From Lycium barbarum (Eukaryota; Streptophyta; Magnoliopsida; Solanales; Solanaceae): a DNA stretch of 64,000 nucleotides. Under the pieces are notes generated by a model. The model ran no database searches. It was not told the DNA's origin and saw only the letters and a list, made by a program, of their open reading frames with translations. Location: positions 19,414,203-19,478,202 of the forward strand of contig NC_083341.1 of the NCBI RefSeq assembly GCF_019175385.1, given 5' to 3'. Position numbers and translations under genes: made by a program. This document shows positions 35,621 to 48,784 of the stretch, piece by piece (positions within the stretch are counted from its first letter, which is position 1; the number at the start of each line of letters is the position of its first letter).

Positions 35621-38600
35621 AGTAATTTTTTTTAACTCTTTTTTCTCGAAATATCTTTTCATAGCTTTATCTTGGTATTTATGATTTTCGAGGATGGGTG
35701 ACGCAGTGTTCGAGACAATCGAGTGAGTATCAAAGAAGAAATAGTAAAATTGGAAGTTCTTAAGTTAAGGAAATGGAGAAGTTTGACCAAAGTCAACATC
35801 GAAGGTTAACGAAGTCGTATAGAAGTTTTGTCGATTCCATGAGGTCTGGAATGTGATTTATGACTTAGACGAGTGGCTAGGACGGACTCTAAGGGGCTCA
35901 GAAATGATGTGGACATTTGGTTGAGAAACTAGTTAAGTTAAAGAATTTGAGTTGACCATGGTCAACAACGGGTTAAGACGACCCCCGATCGGTGTTTTAA
36001 AAAGTTCCAACAGGTTTGGATGATGATTCTGGACTTGTCCGCAAGTTTTGGTGAGATTCCAATGAGTTTTCGATGGATTTGGGTTGTGTCGCGCTCATAT
36101 TTGATGTTTCAACATCATTTCTTTGGGCATAAAGGGTGCCATGTTGAGAAAATGAGCTCTAAATTGTGTTTTGATCGGACCATTAGATTTGTATCGCTAT
36201 TATGATACCATCATCGTCGAATTTCGAGATCATATGAGAGAGTTATGCCAATTTTATTGTCGGCGAAAATTGCTGCATATGGTGTGGTCATAGGTGCCGG
36301 AAAAAGTCCGCATATGCGAAGATGCAAGTGCGAAAATTGGTACGCAGATGCAAAAATTCCTTGTGGCAGTCTGCAGGTTCAACATTTTTGTTGCGGAAGT
36401 GAAAATCACCTGAGTTAAAAATTTAGACTTCGTCCATTTGGTATTTTCATCGTATTCTGAGTTTTAGAATTCGTTTGAGCGATTTTCACAGTGTCCTTCT
36501 CATTTTCGAAAGGGGTAAGTATCTAACCTTTATTTTGGTGTTTCCCCGTGATCACTCCTGTTTGTTATTGTTTTTATCTGTGCTTGGGTTGTAAAAACTG
36601 GGGTTTTGAGCCCGAAAGTTGAGAAATGGCAATTTCTTGAATTGGAGGTCCATTCATTGTTTGTTTTGGTTGATTTTCTGGATTTAGACCCTATGGGTTA
36701 TGGGTAATCTAATTTTATAATAAAATTTCAGTTTGCCCTTAAGGGTTCGGGGTTACCTTTTTGGATTTATTTTTCGGTTCTGAATTAGAATATAGCAGTA
36801 TGGGTATTATTGGACTCGTTTAACCTCATAGAGTACTATTTTGAATAGATTGAACTTGTTTGCTGAATTTGGGCGCAACTGAGTTTCCGAAAGACTTAAT
36901 CTTCGCTTGGATCGAGATTGGGATCGTTTACAGGCATTGAGGAAAGGCAAGTCCGTTCGTGAGTTTGTGGACTTCAAATCATGCAAGTTGAGACCTTGCC
37001 TGACTCTATTTAAACTGTGTAGTTGGTAAAGTTGACTAATAAAAAGGGAGTAAAGCGGGTCATGTACTTGTAAGGTGACGAGCACTTGTATTGGGTACCG
37101 GCGCCATGTTTTGGAAGTTGTATGGTATTGAACTATTTACTTTCCCTATTTGAATGCCAAAGCATATGGGCATTAGCTAATAGCTTAGATCGATTGATGT
37201 GAATCATGATGTGAGATATGAAATCTCCTATTTGATTCTTTTACATTATATGCCTGTCTTATTTGTTGATTATATGTTCTCATCACTCCATAATACTCGT
37301 TTAAGGATGAAAAAGACCTAAGTTTGAGCATTTTTACTTTATAGCCTTGTTGTTTATTATGTGCATGCATGCTTCCATATGGTATCCATGCATATTCCAC
37401 TTGAGGATACATATGTGATGTCCGATGGGAAATGATTTCGGACAGAGTGTTGCGTATGAAAAAGATCTGAATTATCTTTTGTTGACACCTAATTTTCACT
37501 GCATAAGATACATATTTTAATTTTTAAATTTCCCGAGTCAAAGACAGAGCAAGGATGCACCCTTCAAAAAAAAAAAAATTAAAAGTCCCGAGAAAATTGC
37601 AAAACTGACGTTTAATTATTATTTTATGAAAATTGACAATTACGAGAAATTACGAGTTATTTACTTTCACAAATATGATTTCAAAAGAAGATAAAATATC
37701 CCGCTCTGTCTAAATCGGAAAAATTATTAATTAAAACGACGTACGAGTTACGACTCATTTTGACCGCATTTTTCAGATTTTTAAATATTGCTCGGAACTA
37801 TGTCAATATTAGGCTCGTTTTAAAGCTTGCATTTTAAATTTACGAATTTTTAATTTTTATTTGGCCTATATAAATAATATATTTAGCTATATATACATTT
37901 ATAATACATAGTTTATTAAATAAAAGGGGGGTTAATTTAAAGGTTTTTAAAACTTAAAGGGGGGGAGGGGGTTTCTTTTTTTAAAAAAAGGGGTGGAAGT
38001 TTATTAAAAATAAACATTCCACCTGAAAGCTATTTGTTTGGACTTTGGATGTTGATATGAGAACTTTGTTAGTTCTAAGAATCTCCAAAATGGACTTTAA
38101 CTTCCTTTCTCTTGACTCTGTGACTTTTAAAAGATTTGGAAGAGGAATTTATTGTTTTATGGCTACTATTTGTTTGGCTTGTACAATGATTTTCCTTTTG
38201 AACCTTGTTAACTATTTGAAATCTAAAAATGACTCCCTTGAACTTGCCCAGTTGGATTATGAGATTGTTAAGTTGGATACTTGTTTAAAGTAAAGGCCTA
38301 AAAGACTTGTAACTTGTCTTGTTAGTTTTTTAGAGAATCTAGATGTCTGAGCATTGTGTGATTGTTGATCCTGCTCTTTCTGGGAACTTGTTAAGAGGAA
38401 TAAGGAATAGGAGGTGTAAGAAAGTTGTTTTCTTGACTTGCAACTGGGATAATAGGGTCTGGGGGTGGCTAGCATGTTGGTAGTTTTGACTTGCTTGTGA
38501 CTTATAGATCACTATCCTGTCTCATATTGGCTACTTGTTTGTAATGTTCATGTTGGTTTGTCACTTGCGACTTGTATTTTATACTTGTACTGCTTACAGT

Positions 38601-41600
38601 TCGCTTGGTTCTCTTTGCCTAATATGATCACCTAATAGACTAAGTGTAGGGATTCTAAACTAGGACTAAAGCTGCTTTAAAGGATTGAGTGTGATACTTG
38701 CTTTTGCGATACACCTCCCTCCTGTCATTTGCTTGTGAAATCTGAGATTGTCTCATATGTATTCTTGTTCCCTATTTGTTTGTTTTGAAACTGAACCATG
38801 TTTGATACATTGTTGAAAGATCTAAGATAGTATCATGTCCCTCCTTTAATATCTTTGGAAACTCCTGAATTACTAAGTGCTTTGTTTGAACTTCTCCCTT
38901 TGACCATGTTTGGGCTCAACTATACTTGATGAACCTGCATACTTGTCCATTAGGTATTTGAACTTGCTTAAAGCTAAAACTAGTCTAAAATGACTTAGAA
39001 CCCTGTTGTTTGATTCTGTAACCTGCTTAAGTGAGAAATATGGCTAAAAAATGACCTCTAGAAACTGATTTAGCTCCCTTTTGGTTTAAAATGAACTCTT
39101 TAGCTAGGCTCATCCCTTATCTTGCCTTGTGTTGTCCATTGATTCTGTTGAAAGCTAAGTAGGACCTAGTGTTGTGTGTTGTTGATAACTTGTGCATCAC
39201 CTTTTTCCTGACTAACATGATTGCTCTGCATTTCCTATCTACTCATTGGTGCTACTTGCTCGTATGCCATCTTGACACTCATATGACCCTATAGCTTAAG
39301 CCACATTGCTTAGACCTGTTGGGATGTCGGTAACATTTAGCTATTGTTTTTTTCTTGAATTGCTTGATTCATATCTTTAGCTATTTGTTCTTAAGGATGG
39401 CTTTAGAGCTTCTACTTTGAGTTAAAGGATTCTTTGAAGTCCTTTTGATATTGATTAAGATCACTGAATAACATTAGTGAAATTCTGGAGACTTGTTTAC
39501 CTTTAAAACCAACTAAAAGTCTAGGATCAAGCTTAAAATTGAAGTGTTTGGTAGCTTTGGTGTAGTTGTGTCCCTGGGAATAAAATTTGATTAGGTAAGA
39601 GAAGTGTATATCAAGTATATGGATGGTATGCAACAGTGTTTTGCTTTCCTAGGTGTGTATATTTGAGGTATATCTTGTGTATAACATGGTTCTTACACTT
39701 AGTTGGAAATCTTGGAAAGTTGTAGTTTGGGCCTTAGATTCTAGTCTTCATCTCTTTTGGTCCTTTAGACCTCCTTACGTGTTTCTGCACTCAGCTTTTG
39801 GGCTCTGCCAGGGGCCTTTCTTTGATGATATTATTTACAGCTTTTGGTTATTAATATGGGCTTGGCCAAAGTCGATGTAATTAATTTTTGACTTTGTAAT
39901 TTATTTAGTTCTTAGCTATGTTGAGTGGTATACTAATATTGTGCATACCCGTTTGTATCCTTGTCTACCCAAACCCGTTGGTGGGTCCCAACGGGGCCCA
40001 CTAACGTATCTAGATCGAGTCTACCTACTTGGAGCAAAAAATGGAGCATACTTGGACCCGAGGATTACCCTAAATGCATAACACATTCTTATTGAGCTTG
40101 GTCGACAATTCCTTATCTCTTCACTTATGAATTTTATATTTCAAATTTGAGCATCTATTTTATTTATTGGAACCCTTTTAAAAATTGCCATGAATTTAGC
40201 GTTCCCAAAAACCATTTTTAAGTTATAAAATTATTTTTTTTATAAAGGTCAACGTGCAAATGATTTTTTGAGACTAAAACTGCCTTATGGATAAAAATGG
40301 ACATTCTTTAAATGCAAATCATGATTTTGGACAAAAGCGACTTGACAAATTTTATGGACATTTGAGACAAAAAATGATTATGGACCGTGCATATGGACAT
40401 TTCGACAAAAATTGGACTTGGACTATTTTTTGGGATAATTTGGACTAAAAGTATAAAAATCTAAAAACTTAAAATATGGATAATAATAGTATGCCAAAAA
40501 ATGATTTTTGTAAAACTTAAACTAAAAAACCTTTTTCTAAACTCAGGTGGGCTTACGTAGTGTTCTGCTTAGGTTAACACCTTCGGGTTTTAGCCTAGGT
40601 GTTCTAGTCCAAAACCTAAAACGCCCAATTTTGGGCAAAACTCTACCATTTTTATTTCTTGAAAAATGAGTATTTTTGCATAAATGACCAACTTTCATTT
40701 GCGGAAATATAAAACAGAAACAGTTTTTATCAAAAACAATTTATATCTACAAGGCATATTATTAGAACCCGTAGGTCAACCGTAATTTACAGATCCTTAA
40801 TACCGCGATGCCTAACACCTTCTCCGGGGGATCACCAAAACCCTTACCCATACTTTGGTATAAATTGATTTCTTTTAAAATTTAATTGTTTTAAATGAAC
40901 CCTTTCGAACTGGTTTTCCTAACTTACCTATAAGTTAGGTAGCGACTCTAAAACGATGTCCATTTAGAGCACCATCTATGTAGAAGTTTATTTTCCTTTT
41001 TCCCGGTACGATTGACAACCGTACTTTCCCAGGACACTTTTCTTTTTAAATAAGGCAAGTGCAAATACGAATCGAAAAAAATACGACCCGCTACAATCTT
41101 AAGACATGTAAACAGAGCCGAATTGTCTATGTGTTGAAATTGAAGCCTAAATGGTTGAGAACCCGATAGGATTTGGTTTTGGGTGGTGTATGGATTTCGT
41201 GAGTCCCTTATGAGTCACGTATTCCATATTACGGAGCGTGTGTCCTGATGATGGAAAGCCTTGCATTGCATTTGCATATTATATCACTCCATTGGTTCCT
41301 TATTGATTGACTTACTTGAAGTCTTGATTAAAGTGTGCTTATCTCACTTAATTGACTATTAGAATACTTGTTGTTTTGGGTAATTTCCCTATCTGTACTT
41401 GGTGGTTTAAAATTATGCCTAATTGGACTAATCTGCGGTTAAGTGTGAAAATAATCATTCAAAAGACCAATGGTCATCACCATTTTAGTTTAGGGTCGGT
41501 CAAAGATGCTACTGAGTACATGTTGATTTCCCATACTCACTCTACATTTGCAGCACCTTTTATGTGCTGAGTCTATCCCTAGTTCTAGCAGAACACGAGG

Positions 41601-41960
41601 ATTCACTGACCGTTGAGGCGACTGTTTAGAGTATTCGGGGTGAGCTGTTGGCAGATCCGTGACACCAGATTCCCCTTTCTTTACTTTATTCACTTATTTT
41701 TTATGCTTAGACAGTGTATTTGGGATGATTATTCAGACTTGTACTTCTTATTCTAGTAGCTCTTGTACTTGTGACATCAAAATTTGGTTTGTAGTACTTT
41801 TTATGCTTATTTATGACTATGAGACTTAATTATGGCTTTGAGATGACTGTACTTATTTATTTTGGCATAATTTACTTGTTCAAGGCTTTAATCGGTTGTG
41901 GATGGTTCGCCAACCGATAGGGGTAGGTGCCTTCACGACTTTGAAATTTGGGTCGTGACA
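35621..41960 (+). mobile_element. Solo LTR B (same gypsy family as A), interrupted
   Basis: Begins AGTAATTTT (decayed TGTAATGACC) and ends GGTCGTGACA; flanked by perfect TAAGT repeats (35616-35620, 41961-41965). Without the inserted 3.6 kb it is about 2.7 kb, matching copies A and C. Shared blocks include GACCAAAGTCAACATC, GTCGATTCCATGAGGT and the GGTCGGTCAA...ATGCTACTGAGTACATGTTG segment near the end. Confidence 0.8.
37479..41095 (+). mobile_element. Large solo LTR, Ogre/Tat-like, nested in solo LTR B
   Basis: Begins TTGTTGACACCTAATTTT and ends GACCCGCTACA; flanks ATCTT (37474-37478) and ATCTT (41096-41100) are identical. No gag or pol motif and no second LTR, so I read it as one 3.6-kb LTR. 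The AGTTAGGTAGCGACTCT stretch near the end and the size suggest an Ogre/Tat clade; that assignment is from recall. Confidence 0.65.
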
Positions 41961-42095
41961 TAAGTAAATCTATTTGACAAATTTTGAGCTGCACATAAAG
42001 TAAATGCTGTAATGTTATGGTTGTTGAAGATTGTATATGCATTAGTGATAATATCCAAATTCGTTCCAATTTACTAGAGGTGTACACGGTCGTAC
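41961..42095. other. Spacer between solo LTR B and gypsy element C
   Basis: Short AT-rich stretch of older sequence, probably part of the eIF6 relic's intron; no exon seen. Confidence 0.4.
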
Positions 42096-44758
42096 TGTCA
42101 CGATCCAATTCACGGATCATGATAGCACCTACACTATCCCCTCGGTAGGCGAACCATCCCCGAATCATCAATAATTATAACAAAAGAAAGTGTGGAAATT
42201 AAGTACATCAATGCTATTTAACAATCTCAATAATATATATAAGTGCGGTGAAATAACATGTCTTTACAATTCCCAAAACCTAGTCTAACTCGTACAAGAG
42301 CTTCTAAATACAGGACAAGTCTGAAATACAAGATAGAGAACTGTCTGAAAATCTAAGTAAACAGAATCATAAGATAGAAGGAGATCCAGGGCTGCAGAAG
42401 TGTCTAATGGCTCACCCTGTAATCTCGAAACTTACCACCTCAAGATCAGTCACGAGGCCTAGTGCAGGAGCAAGGATCAGTATCTGCACCCAAAGAAACT
42501 TCAGCAAGTGTAGTATGAATACAACTGTTAGTACTCTTAGGTATTATAGACCGACAACGAAGGGAAGAAAAATACAGAATATAAAGATTGAAGTCAACAC
42601 TCAATGCATCAATACAACTTAACTTCACCACTATGCCTAATTAAATCACATACTACACTAAACAACCAAGCACGTATCATATAAGGAGAATAAAAGACAA
42701 ATGGATTTATGAATATATGAATGCAATGCATTGGCCAGTATCAAACTTGGTACACCCACGCTAGTGGTCATTCCATCTAGTCGTGACACATGGGGGACTC
42801 GCGAGGTCCATATACCTGTCACTGTACCGCCCAAGGTCCTTTCCCTTTAGATTGTGACCACACACTATACCGCTCGACTTTATCGCCGAATTGTGAGACA
42901 CTCACTGTACCGCTCGACTTTACAGCCGGAATGTGAGAACAATAACCTTGCCTCATTCCAATCCTGATACCACCTCGTATCCTTCCCTTGTAATAACTAA
43001 TGCATATGTGCATATAAATGGGAAATGAATGAAACAACATAATATCTTATGTCAACAACATTATGAATTTCAAGTATGCATATGCATAATCAAACTAGAT
43101 ACATATGTCAACTTATAAATCTGAAACAATTTTCTTTCACAATTGTACGAGATATGGAGTGATGAGATAACAATTCAATCAAGCATGTATCAGTCAAATC
43201 ATGGCTATCAGAGCCCACATAAATAACAAACATACCAACCTAAGTGGATTTATCACCACAACCATGCCCGAAGTCTCAACATGCTTTCCTCGTCATTCTA
43301 GCTACCTAACAATATACACCGGTACCCACCCAAGTGCTCATCGGCATCACTAAGGTGGGAGCCCCATCACACCCAATACCTCTTCAATATTTGTAAACTA
43401 TATGTGACTTCCAATTGGGGTTTAAATAATAAACTGTAACCTACCTTAAGGCCGAACATAAGCCACGAACCTTTACACCAATACCTTTACCTTTCGGAGT
43501 GCTTCCTAACGGTCAAACTCTATCAAATATGAATTCTACGTTAAAATACGATTTTGCGGATATCCATATTGTCATGAAAAGTTTTCGAACCCAAAAAGTC
43601 AATCTAAAACCCTGCTCCAGACCTCAGAAGGTCAAAATGGAAATTTTGTTGTGAAATCAAGTTCTACACGATCAAACTAGTGCTCTACGCGGTCATACGA
43701 GTCCATCAATACCCATATTGCTATACTTTGGTCCGGAACACTAAAAGAACCTAAAATAATCAAACCTGAACCTCAAGGATAAAACTGGAAATTGATCATA
43801 AATTTATCTTACCCATAGTCTAGATTGTCCATAGCCTAAATTTTATGAGAATCTAACCACAATTTATCCTTCGATTCTACTAGTTATTCAAAACCCCAAT
43901 TTATGGAAAACCCTTTATCTCAAACCTAGAATTATGGATTTCAAGGGAAATTGAAGGATGAAATCATGAATTTAAGCCTAGATGGAAGTTAAAAACTTAC
44001 CCCAATGAAAAATCTCGAATGTAGAACTTGAAATCGCCAAAAACTGAGCTCTAGAACTTTAAATATTTGAGAATAAAATTTCCCCTTCATAATTCAGAAT
44101 AAATCACTGTTCAGTGATTATTCCTTCATCGCTATCGTGGCGGCTCATCGCGATCGCAAGCCCAACGACACCCGACCCGACCCATGAATTTTGGCCTTCT
44201 CGAACGCAAGCGGTTACTCGCGAACGCGAAGAAGGACACCAGAAGCTGGACACCAGAAATTTCTGGTGTCCTTCAAACTCGGAATGGATACTCGGAACCC
44301 CCCGGACAGAAACTAAATGTGCGTTTCAGTCATAAAATACGCTATGAACTCGCTCGCGTACTCGAATTTTCCAAAAGAAGTCATCTTGACCCGTTGTTGA
44401 CCACTGTCAACTCCTAAATGTCCAAAGCCTATAATTTAGACCAATGACCCAAATCACACCCGAGCGCCTCAGGACCTGAACCAACAGCTCGACTAAGCCA
44501 TAAATGACGTTCCGGACCTAGTGGAATCGACAAACTTTAAAAATGATGAAAATACCCCCGATGTTGACTTTGGTCAATCCTTTTTCATTCCTTTAACTTA
44601 GAATCTCTAAAACCCACCAAAACCAATCCAAACTTGCCTGATTACCTTGGAAACCGCATCATCCAGCCCCGAAGTCCTAAACACCAAAATGAAACCAAAA
44701 AAGGGAAATTTTAGGGAAAAAGTGGAAAAATCCTAAAACGACCAAACAGGTCATTACA
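42096..44758 (-). repeat. 3' LTR of gypsy element C
   Basis: On the minus strand it begins TGTAATGACC (44758) and ends GATCGTGACA (42096). It shares GACCAAAGTCAACATCG, CGCGAACGCGAAG and the TACTGAGTACATGT-type end blocks with solo LTRs A and B. The outer flank is CGTAC (42091-42095); the matching copy would be beyond the window. Confidence 0.85.
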
Positions 44759-45020
44759 TCAGATACCAATTAAACAAACGTTTATCTTCGAATGGAAAAT
44801 AAACGAATGGAAGGTACCTAAATCGGTAAAGAGCTGGGGCTATCTACTACGCATATGCGTCTCGGACTCCCATGTAACCTCCTTAACTGGGCGGTGCTTC
44901 CGTTATACCTTTACTGAAGCTATCTCTTTGATTCTCAACTTCCTAACTTGCCTATCAAGTATTGCCATCGGTTCTTCCGTAAAGCACAGATTCTGATCAT
45001 ATAGCACCATGTCCCATTGG
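44759..45020 (-). pseudogene. C-terminal end of element C polyprotein
   Basis: Minus-strand frame reads WDMVLYDQNL, TEEPMAILDRQVRKLR, then RKHRPVKEVTWESE, the chromodomain-like tail of chromovirus integrases, with an in-frame TAA just before RKHRP. It continues directly from the frame at 61810 once the inserted element is ignored. After the stop comes GATAAACGTTTG...AATTGG, the pre-LTR region, with a poor polypurine tract. Confidence 0.75.
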
Positions 45021-47776
45021 TGTTACACCCCGTAGTTCTATACATTTAAATTCGTAAGTGTCGGTCGCCTCAAGTGTGGATTTTGGAGTTACTTTCAAGG
45101 GTATGTATGGTTGCATGCGTGTAATTTACGATCATGAAGATATGGTTCAGGTAATAAGCCACGAGAGGATTGGAAAGTAGGGGAATTTCGAAAACTAGGG
45201 TTGATGGTCCGACTTGGAGGGAGGATATATTTTGGAACATGACGAGTTTTGAGACAAAGCAAAAGCCGAGAGTGAAGTTCATGAAGTCTAGTTTCCAACG
45301 CAATAGACCGCTCCTCAATAGGACATTGGGGTTAGGAGATGTGGACGTTACAAGTTGGGATGGCAAGCTAGGAAAATAGCCTGCGCGAACGCACCAAGGA
45401 GTGGCGCGAATGCGCAGAAGGCCAAGGGCCAACTCAGCACAAACATACCACCACGGGGCGCGAACATGCTGAGCAAATCTTTGGCTCAGGTCAGGGATAA
45501 ATATTATATGATTTGAGTATATATATATATATATATATATATGACATTTGGAGACCGTATGGTGTAAATTAGTTTATACGTTACTTGATGAGAGCTCTCG
45601 TAACCGTAAGCTAAGGTGGGCGTACATGTCGGGATTTTATAAAGGATATATGAAAAATTATAAGAGTAGTACATGGGAAGTTGAGCAAGTCTTAAGTAGG
45701 ACCCTTAAGCCAAATGTGGGCATAAGCCCTCCAAAAGGATGATTTAAGGATACGTTTTCGAATGATCTGACTTGGGAAGGCCAAAACGCCACCATAAGTT
45801 TAGAATTTGGAATGACACCAGAAATGAAAGTTGTAGATAATTGAATTAGGTTTCCAACCATAGGTCGTGGGCTCTAACACAATATTGGTATCAAAGGTTA
45901 TGACCCTTTTACTGAACGAACGCGCAGGCAGTGGAATAAGCCAGCACGAACGCGCCAGGAAGCAGCGCGAACGCACTGGCCATTTTTTAGGTCGGTGCAA
46001 CCCGAGCCTAAAAACTTATAAAAGGGGTTTTACCCCCTTAAACAGGAACCAAACACCCTCTAAGCCTCCACAAACCTCTGGAAACTTCCACCAACTTCCA
46101 GTAATCAATTTTCACGCAAATCAAAGTATAATTTTCGAATTCCAGTCCACACAGCGTATAGTTGTGATTATAAAATCGTACAGCGGAGCGCTTTGTCTTA
46201 AGTCCAAGAAGTAAAGTGAAGATATAGAAATAATATTGGGAGTAAGATACGAATCTCTTATCATTAATGTTAGTTTCGATTTATTTACGGAGGTAAAGTC
46301 GTTAAACAATTGTGTAGCGAGTTGGTTAATTATGGAAATTGGAAAACATCGTGTAGGGTGTTTTATGGAATATTTTGGTGTTGATAATGATGTTATTATT
46401 ATGGTTGTCATTGTTGTTGTTGTGGGTTGCTGAGTTATAATTTCGGGCTAGGCATATAAGCAAGGGAGATGCTGCCCGATTTTCGCCAGGATATAGAACG
46501 GTTTAACTTGAAAGCTTAACACAAGGATACTATGATGAGTATAACGATAGTGTGAATCCTTTTAAATGTAGACTCACGAGCTCGGACGAATAGGTGTAGA
46601 CAATTGGAGAGTGAGCAGGTATGTAAAGCTATCCATTCTTTCTTTTTGGCATGAATTACATAAAATGAGCGAACGATGAACATACATGACTCCAATGAAT
46701 TCTAGTTCTCAGCGGTACTTGATGTGACAACTGTCTTTGATTCTCAAGTGTTGGTTAATTATAATTATTCTATTGAGTCTCAGATGATGATTCATTTTGT
46801 ACATGATTGTTCCTAATATTCTACTCGTGCACAGTTTTATTGCATCATTTCACCGAGTCCCTCACTAGAGGGTCGAGTACGGTATATATATGATTATTTC
46901 ACCGAGTCTCTTACTAGAGGGCCGGGTACGGTATATATATGATTATATCACCGTGTCCCTCACTAGATGGCCGGGTACGGTATATATATGATTATCTCAC
47001 CGAGTCCCTCACTAGAGGGCCGGGTATGGCATATATATGATTATTTCACCGAGTCCCTCACTAGAGGGCCGGGTACAGTATATATGTATATGACTTCATT
47101 CACCGAGTCCCATAATGGGCCGGGTACGGTATATTATATAGATATGCATGACTCTCATCTTATAAGGCACAAGTGCATTGGTATCTTTGATTATCATACT
47201 TGTCTCTTGTCATCTTTTACTCAGTCATGATCTTCTTTATTGTACTTCATGCTTTACATACTTAGTACATTTTCCGTACTGAACCCCTTTTCTTCGGGGG
47301 CTGCATTTCATACCCGCAGGTACAGATACACAGTGTGGTGATCCTCCAGCTTAGGACTGCTACTCAGCTGCTTGGAGAGCTCCATCGTTCCGGAGCTTGA
47401 GTCATTTTGGTACAGATCCTTTTGATATTGACTTATGCATATTCAGGGGTACGACGAGGCCCTGTACCGCCATGTTTTACTAGTATGCTCGTAGAGGTCT
47501 GTAGACATGTGTGGGTTGTGTATATGCGGTTTGGTAAGCTATGCAGATGTAGATCGTTTTGGATATTCCCATGTATAGTGGCAGCCTTGTCGGCTTGCAT
47601 ATTTTGTGATGTTTTGGTTAGCTGTGGCTTCTCCGGAGACAGGTTTTTTTTGATGCATGACATGATGAGTTCAGAGTGCCATATTGTTTTCAGTTTCAGT
47701 TTGATTATAACTAGTAGGTCGTATACGGGTGCCCAGCTCGGGAACTAGTCATGGCCCTTCGGTTTGGGTCGTGACA
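45021..47776 (+). repeat. 5' LTR of element D (2756 bp)
   Basis: Starts TGTTACACCCCGTAG, ends GGTTTGGGTCGTGACA. Contains CG-rich GCGCGAACGC words, an AT microsatellite (about 45518-45542) and a 49-bp tandem array (46851-47150). The first 640 bp and last 130 bp match the 3' LTR. Confidence 0.9.
46851..47150 (+). repeat. 49-bp tandem array in the 5' LTR of D
   Basis: Units start CACCGAGTCCCTCACTAGAG at 46851, 46900, 46949, 46998 and 47047 (period 49), with a degenerate sixth at 47101. Each contains GGGCCGGGTACGGTATATAT. Period not a multiple of three, so not coding. The 3' LTR has lost the array. Confidence 0.92.
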
Positions 47777-47780
47777 AAAG

Positions 47781-47793
47781 TGGTGTCAGAGCA
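47781..47793 (+). promoter_or_regulatory. Primer-binding site of element D
   Basis: TGGTGTCAGAGCA, four bases after the LTR end, resembles the complement of the initiator tRNA-Met 3' end (TGGTATCAGAGC) with one change. It would prime minus-strand synthesis. Confidence 0.75.
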
Positions 47794-47998
47794 GTTCGTC
47801 CTAGGGATTGTTTACAGACCGTGTCCGGTAGAGTCCTGTTTGTGGGTGTTAAGCCGGCCACACTTATAAACAAGAGGCTGCAGGGTATTTAAGAATCGAT
47901 GACCTTTCTTTCTATCTTAGATAGTGCGATAGAGCCAGAGTCTAGGAGAGATCGTTTCTGACCCTTTTTTCCTTTAGGTAGGTGCAGACTGACAAAAG

Positions 47999-48352
47999 AT
48001 GAAGAGATCAGTCTCGAACAGTGGGGGTGCTAAGAAAGCCCCCAGAGTAGATCCAGGACCGAGTAGGAGAAGCCTTAGTTATTCCATTGATACTGATCCC
48101 TCGGAGGACCCCTCAGAGGACAGTTATGACACGGATCCGTCTGAGGATTCGTTTGGGACACCGGAGGAGGATATTCCCGAGGCCGTACCAGCTGCTCCTG
48201 TGGTAGAAAACTACGTTAGACCAGCTACCCCGGTGAGCGTTACGGATTACTCTAACCCTTTATCCTGGCCGTCGGTAAACCAGGAGTTGCCTGATTATCC
48301 ACAACCCTCGGACCCAGATGAAAGAGATGATGAAGGCCAGACGAGTAGATAG
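47999..48352 (+). CDS. Acidic 117-aa ORF of element D, function unknown
   Basis: First ATG-opened frame after the primer-binding site. It has a basic N-terminus (MKRSVSNSGGAKKAPR), then a repeated DTDPSED motif (residues 30-57), then a Pro/Glu/Asp-rich tail, and stops at TAG. No gag, zinc knuckle or protease motif. It may be the remaining start of a gag-like protein. Low complexity, so a real product is uncertain. Confidence 0.4.
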   Translation: MKRSVSNSGGAKKAPRVDPGPSRRSLSYSIDTDPSEDPSEDSYDTDPSEDSFGTPEEDIPEAVPAAPVVENYVRPATPVSVTDYSNPLSWPSVNQELPDYPQPSDPDERDDEGQTSR

Positions 48353-48784
48353 TGCCGATAGTGGAAAAATCCTGATGAAGAGCACACTTTGCTTTATAGC
48401 CCACCGGATCAGGCTAAGGACCGATCGACTACAGGTATATGAGAGACTTCTTTGGAATTTCCTATGTGTGCGCATTTACTGTAGGTTACTATTTAATAGG
48501 GACTAGTGAAAATCCTGAAGGGACCGATAACCAAGTATTTATGAGTAACTGCGATTAAGGTGTTGTTGCCACCATTGGGAATCTTGAAATCTAGAGTGGA
48601 AGTTAGTCGTACACACAGATGAAAGGTGAATATTGAGGATTTAAAAGGCCGAAATAGTAGTTGCGTAGTTGGAAGAGTAAGAGATCCTTTCTAATTCGGA
48701 GGGAGATGCATTACGAGAATGTATTGGAATCTGTTAGAACTTCAACTTGTTCTAGGTCATGTGAGGAAGGTCACACAGTAAGGT

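Noticed and set aside
46851..47150. CRISPR-like array
   Set aside because: Units are head-to-tail 49-bp tandem repeats without unique spacers, inside a plant LTR; CRISPR is not expected in a plant nuclear genome.
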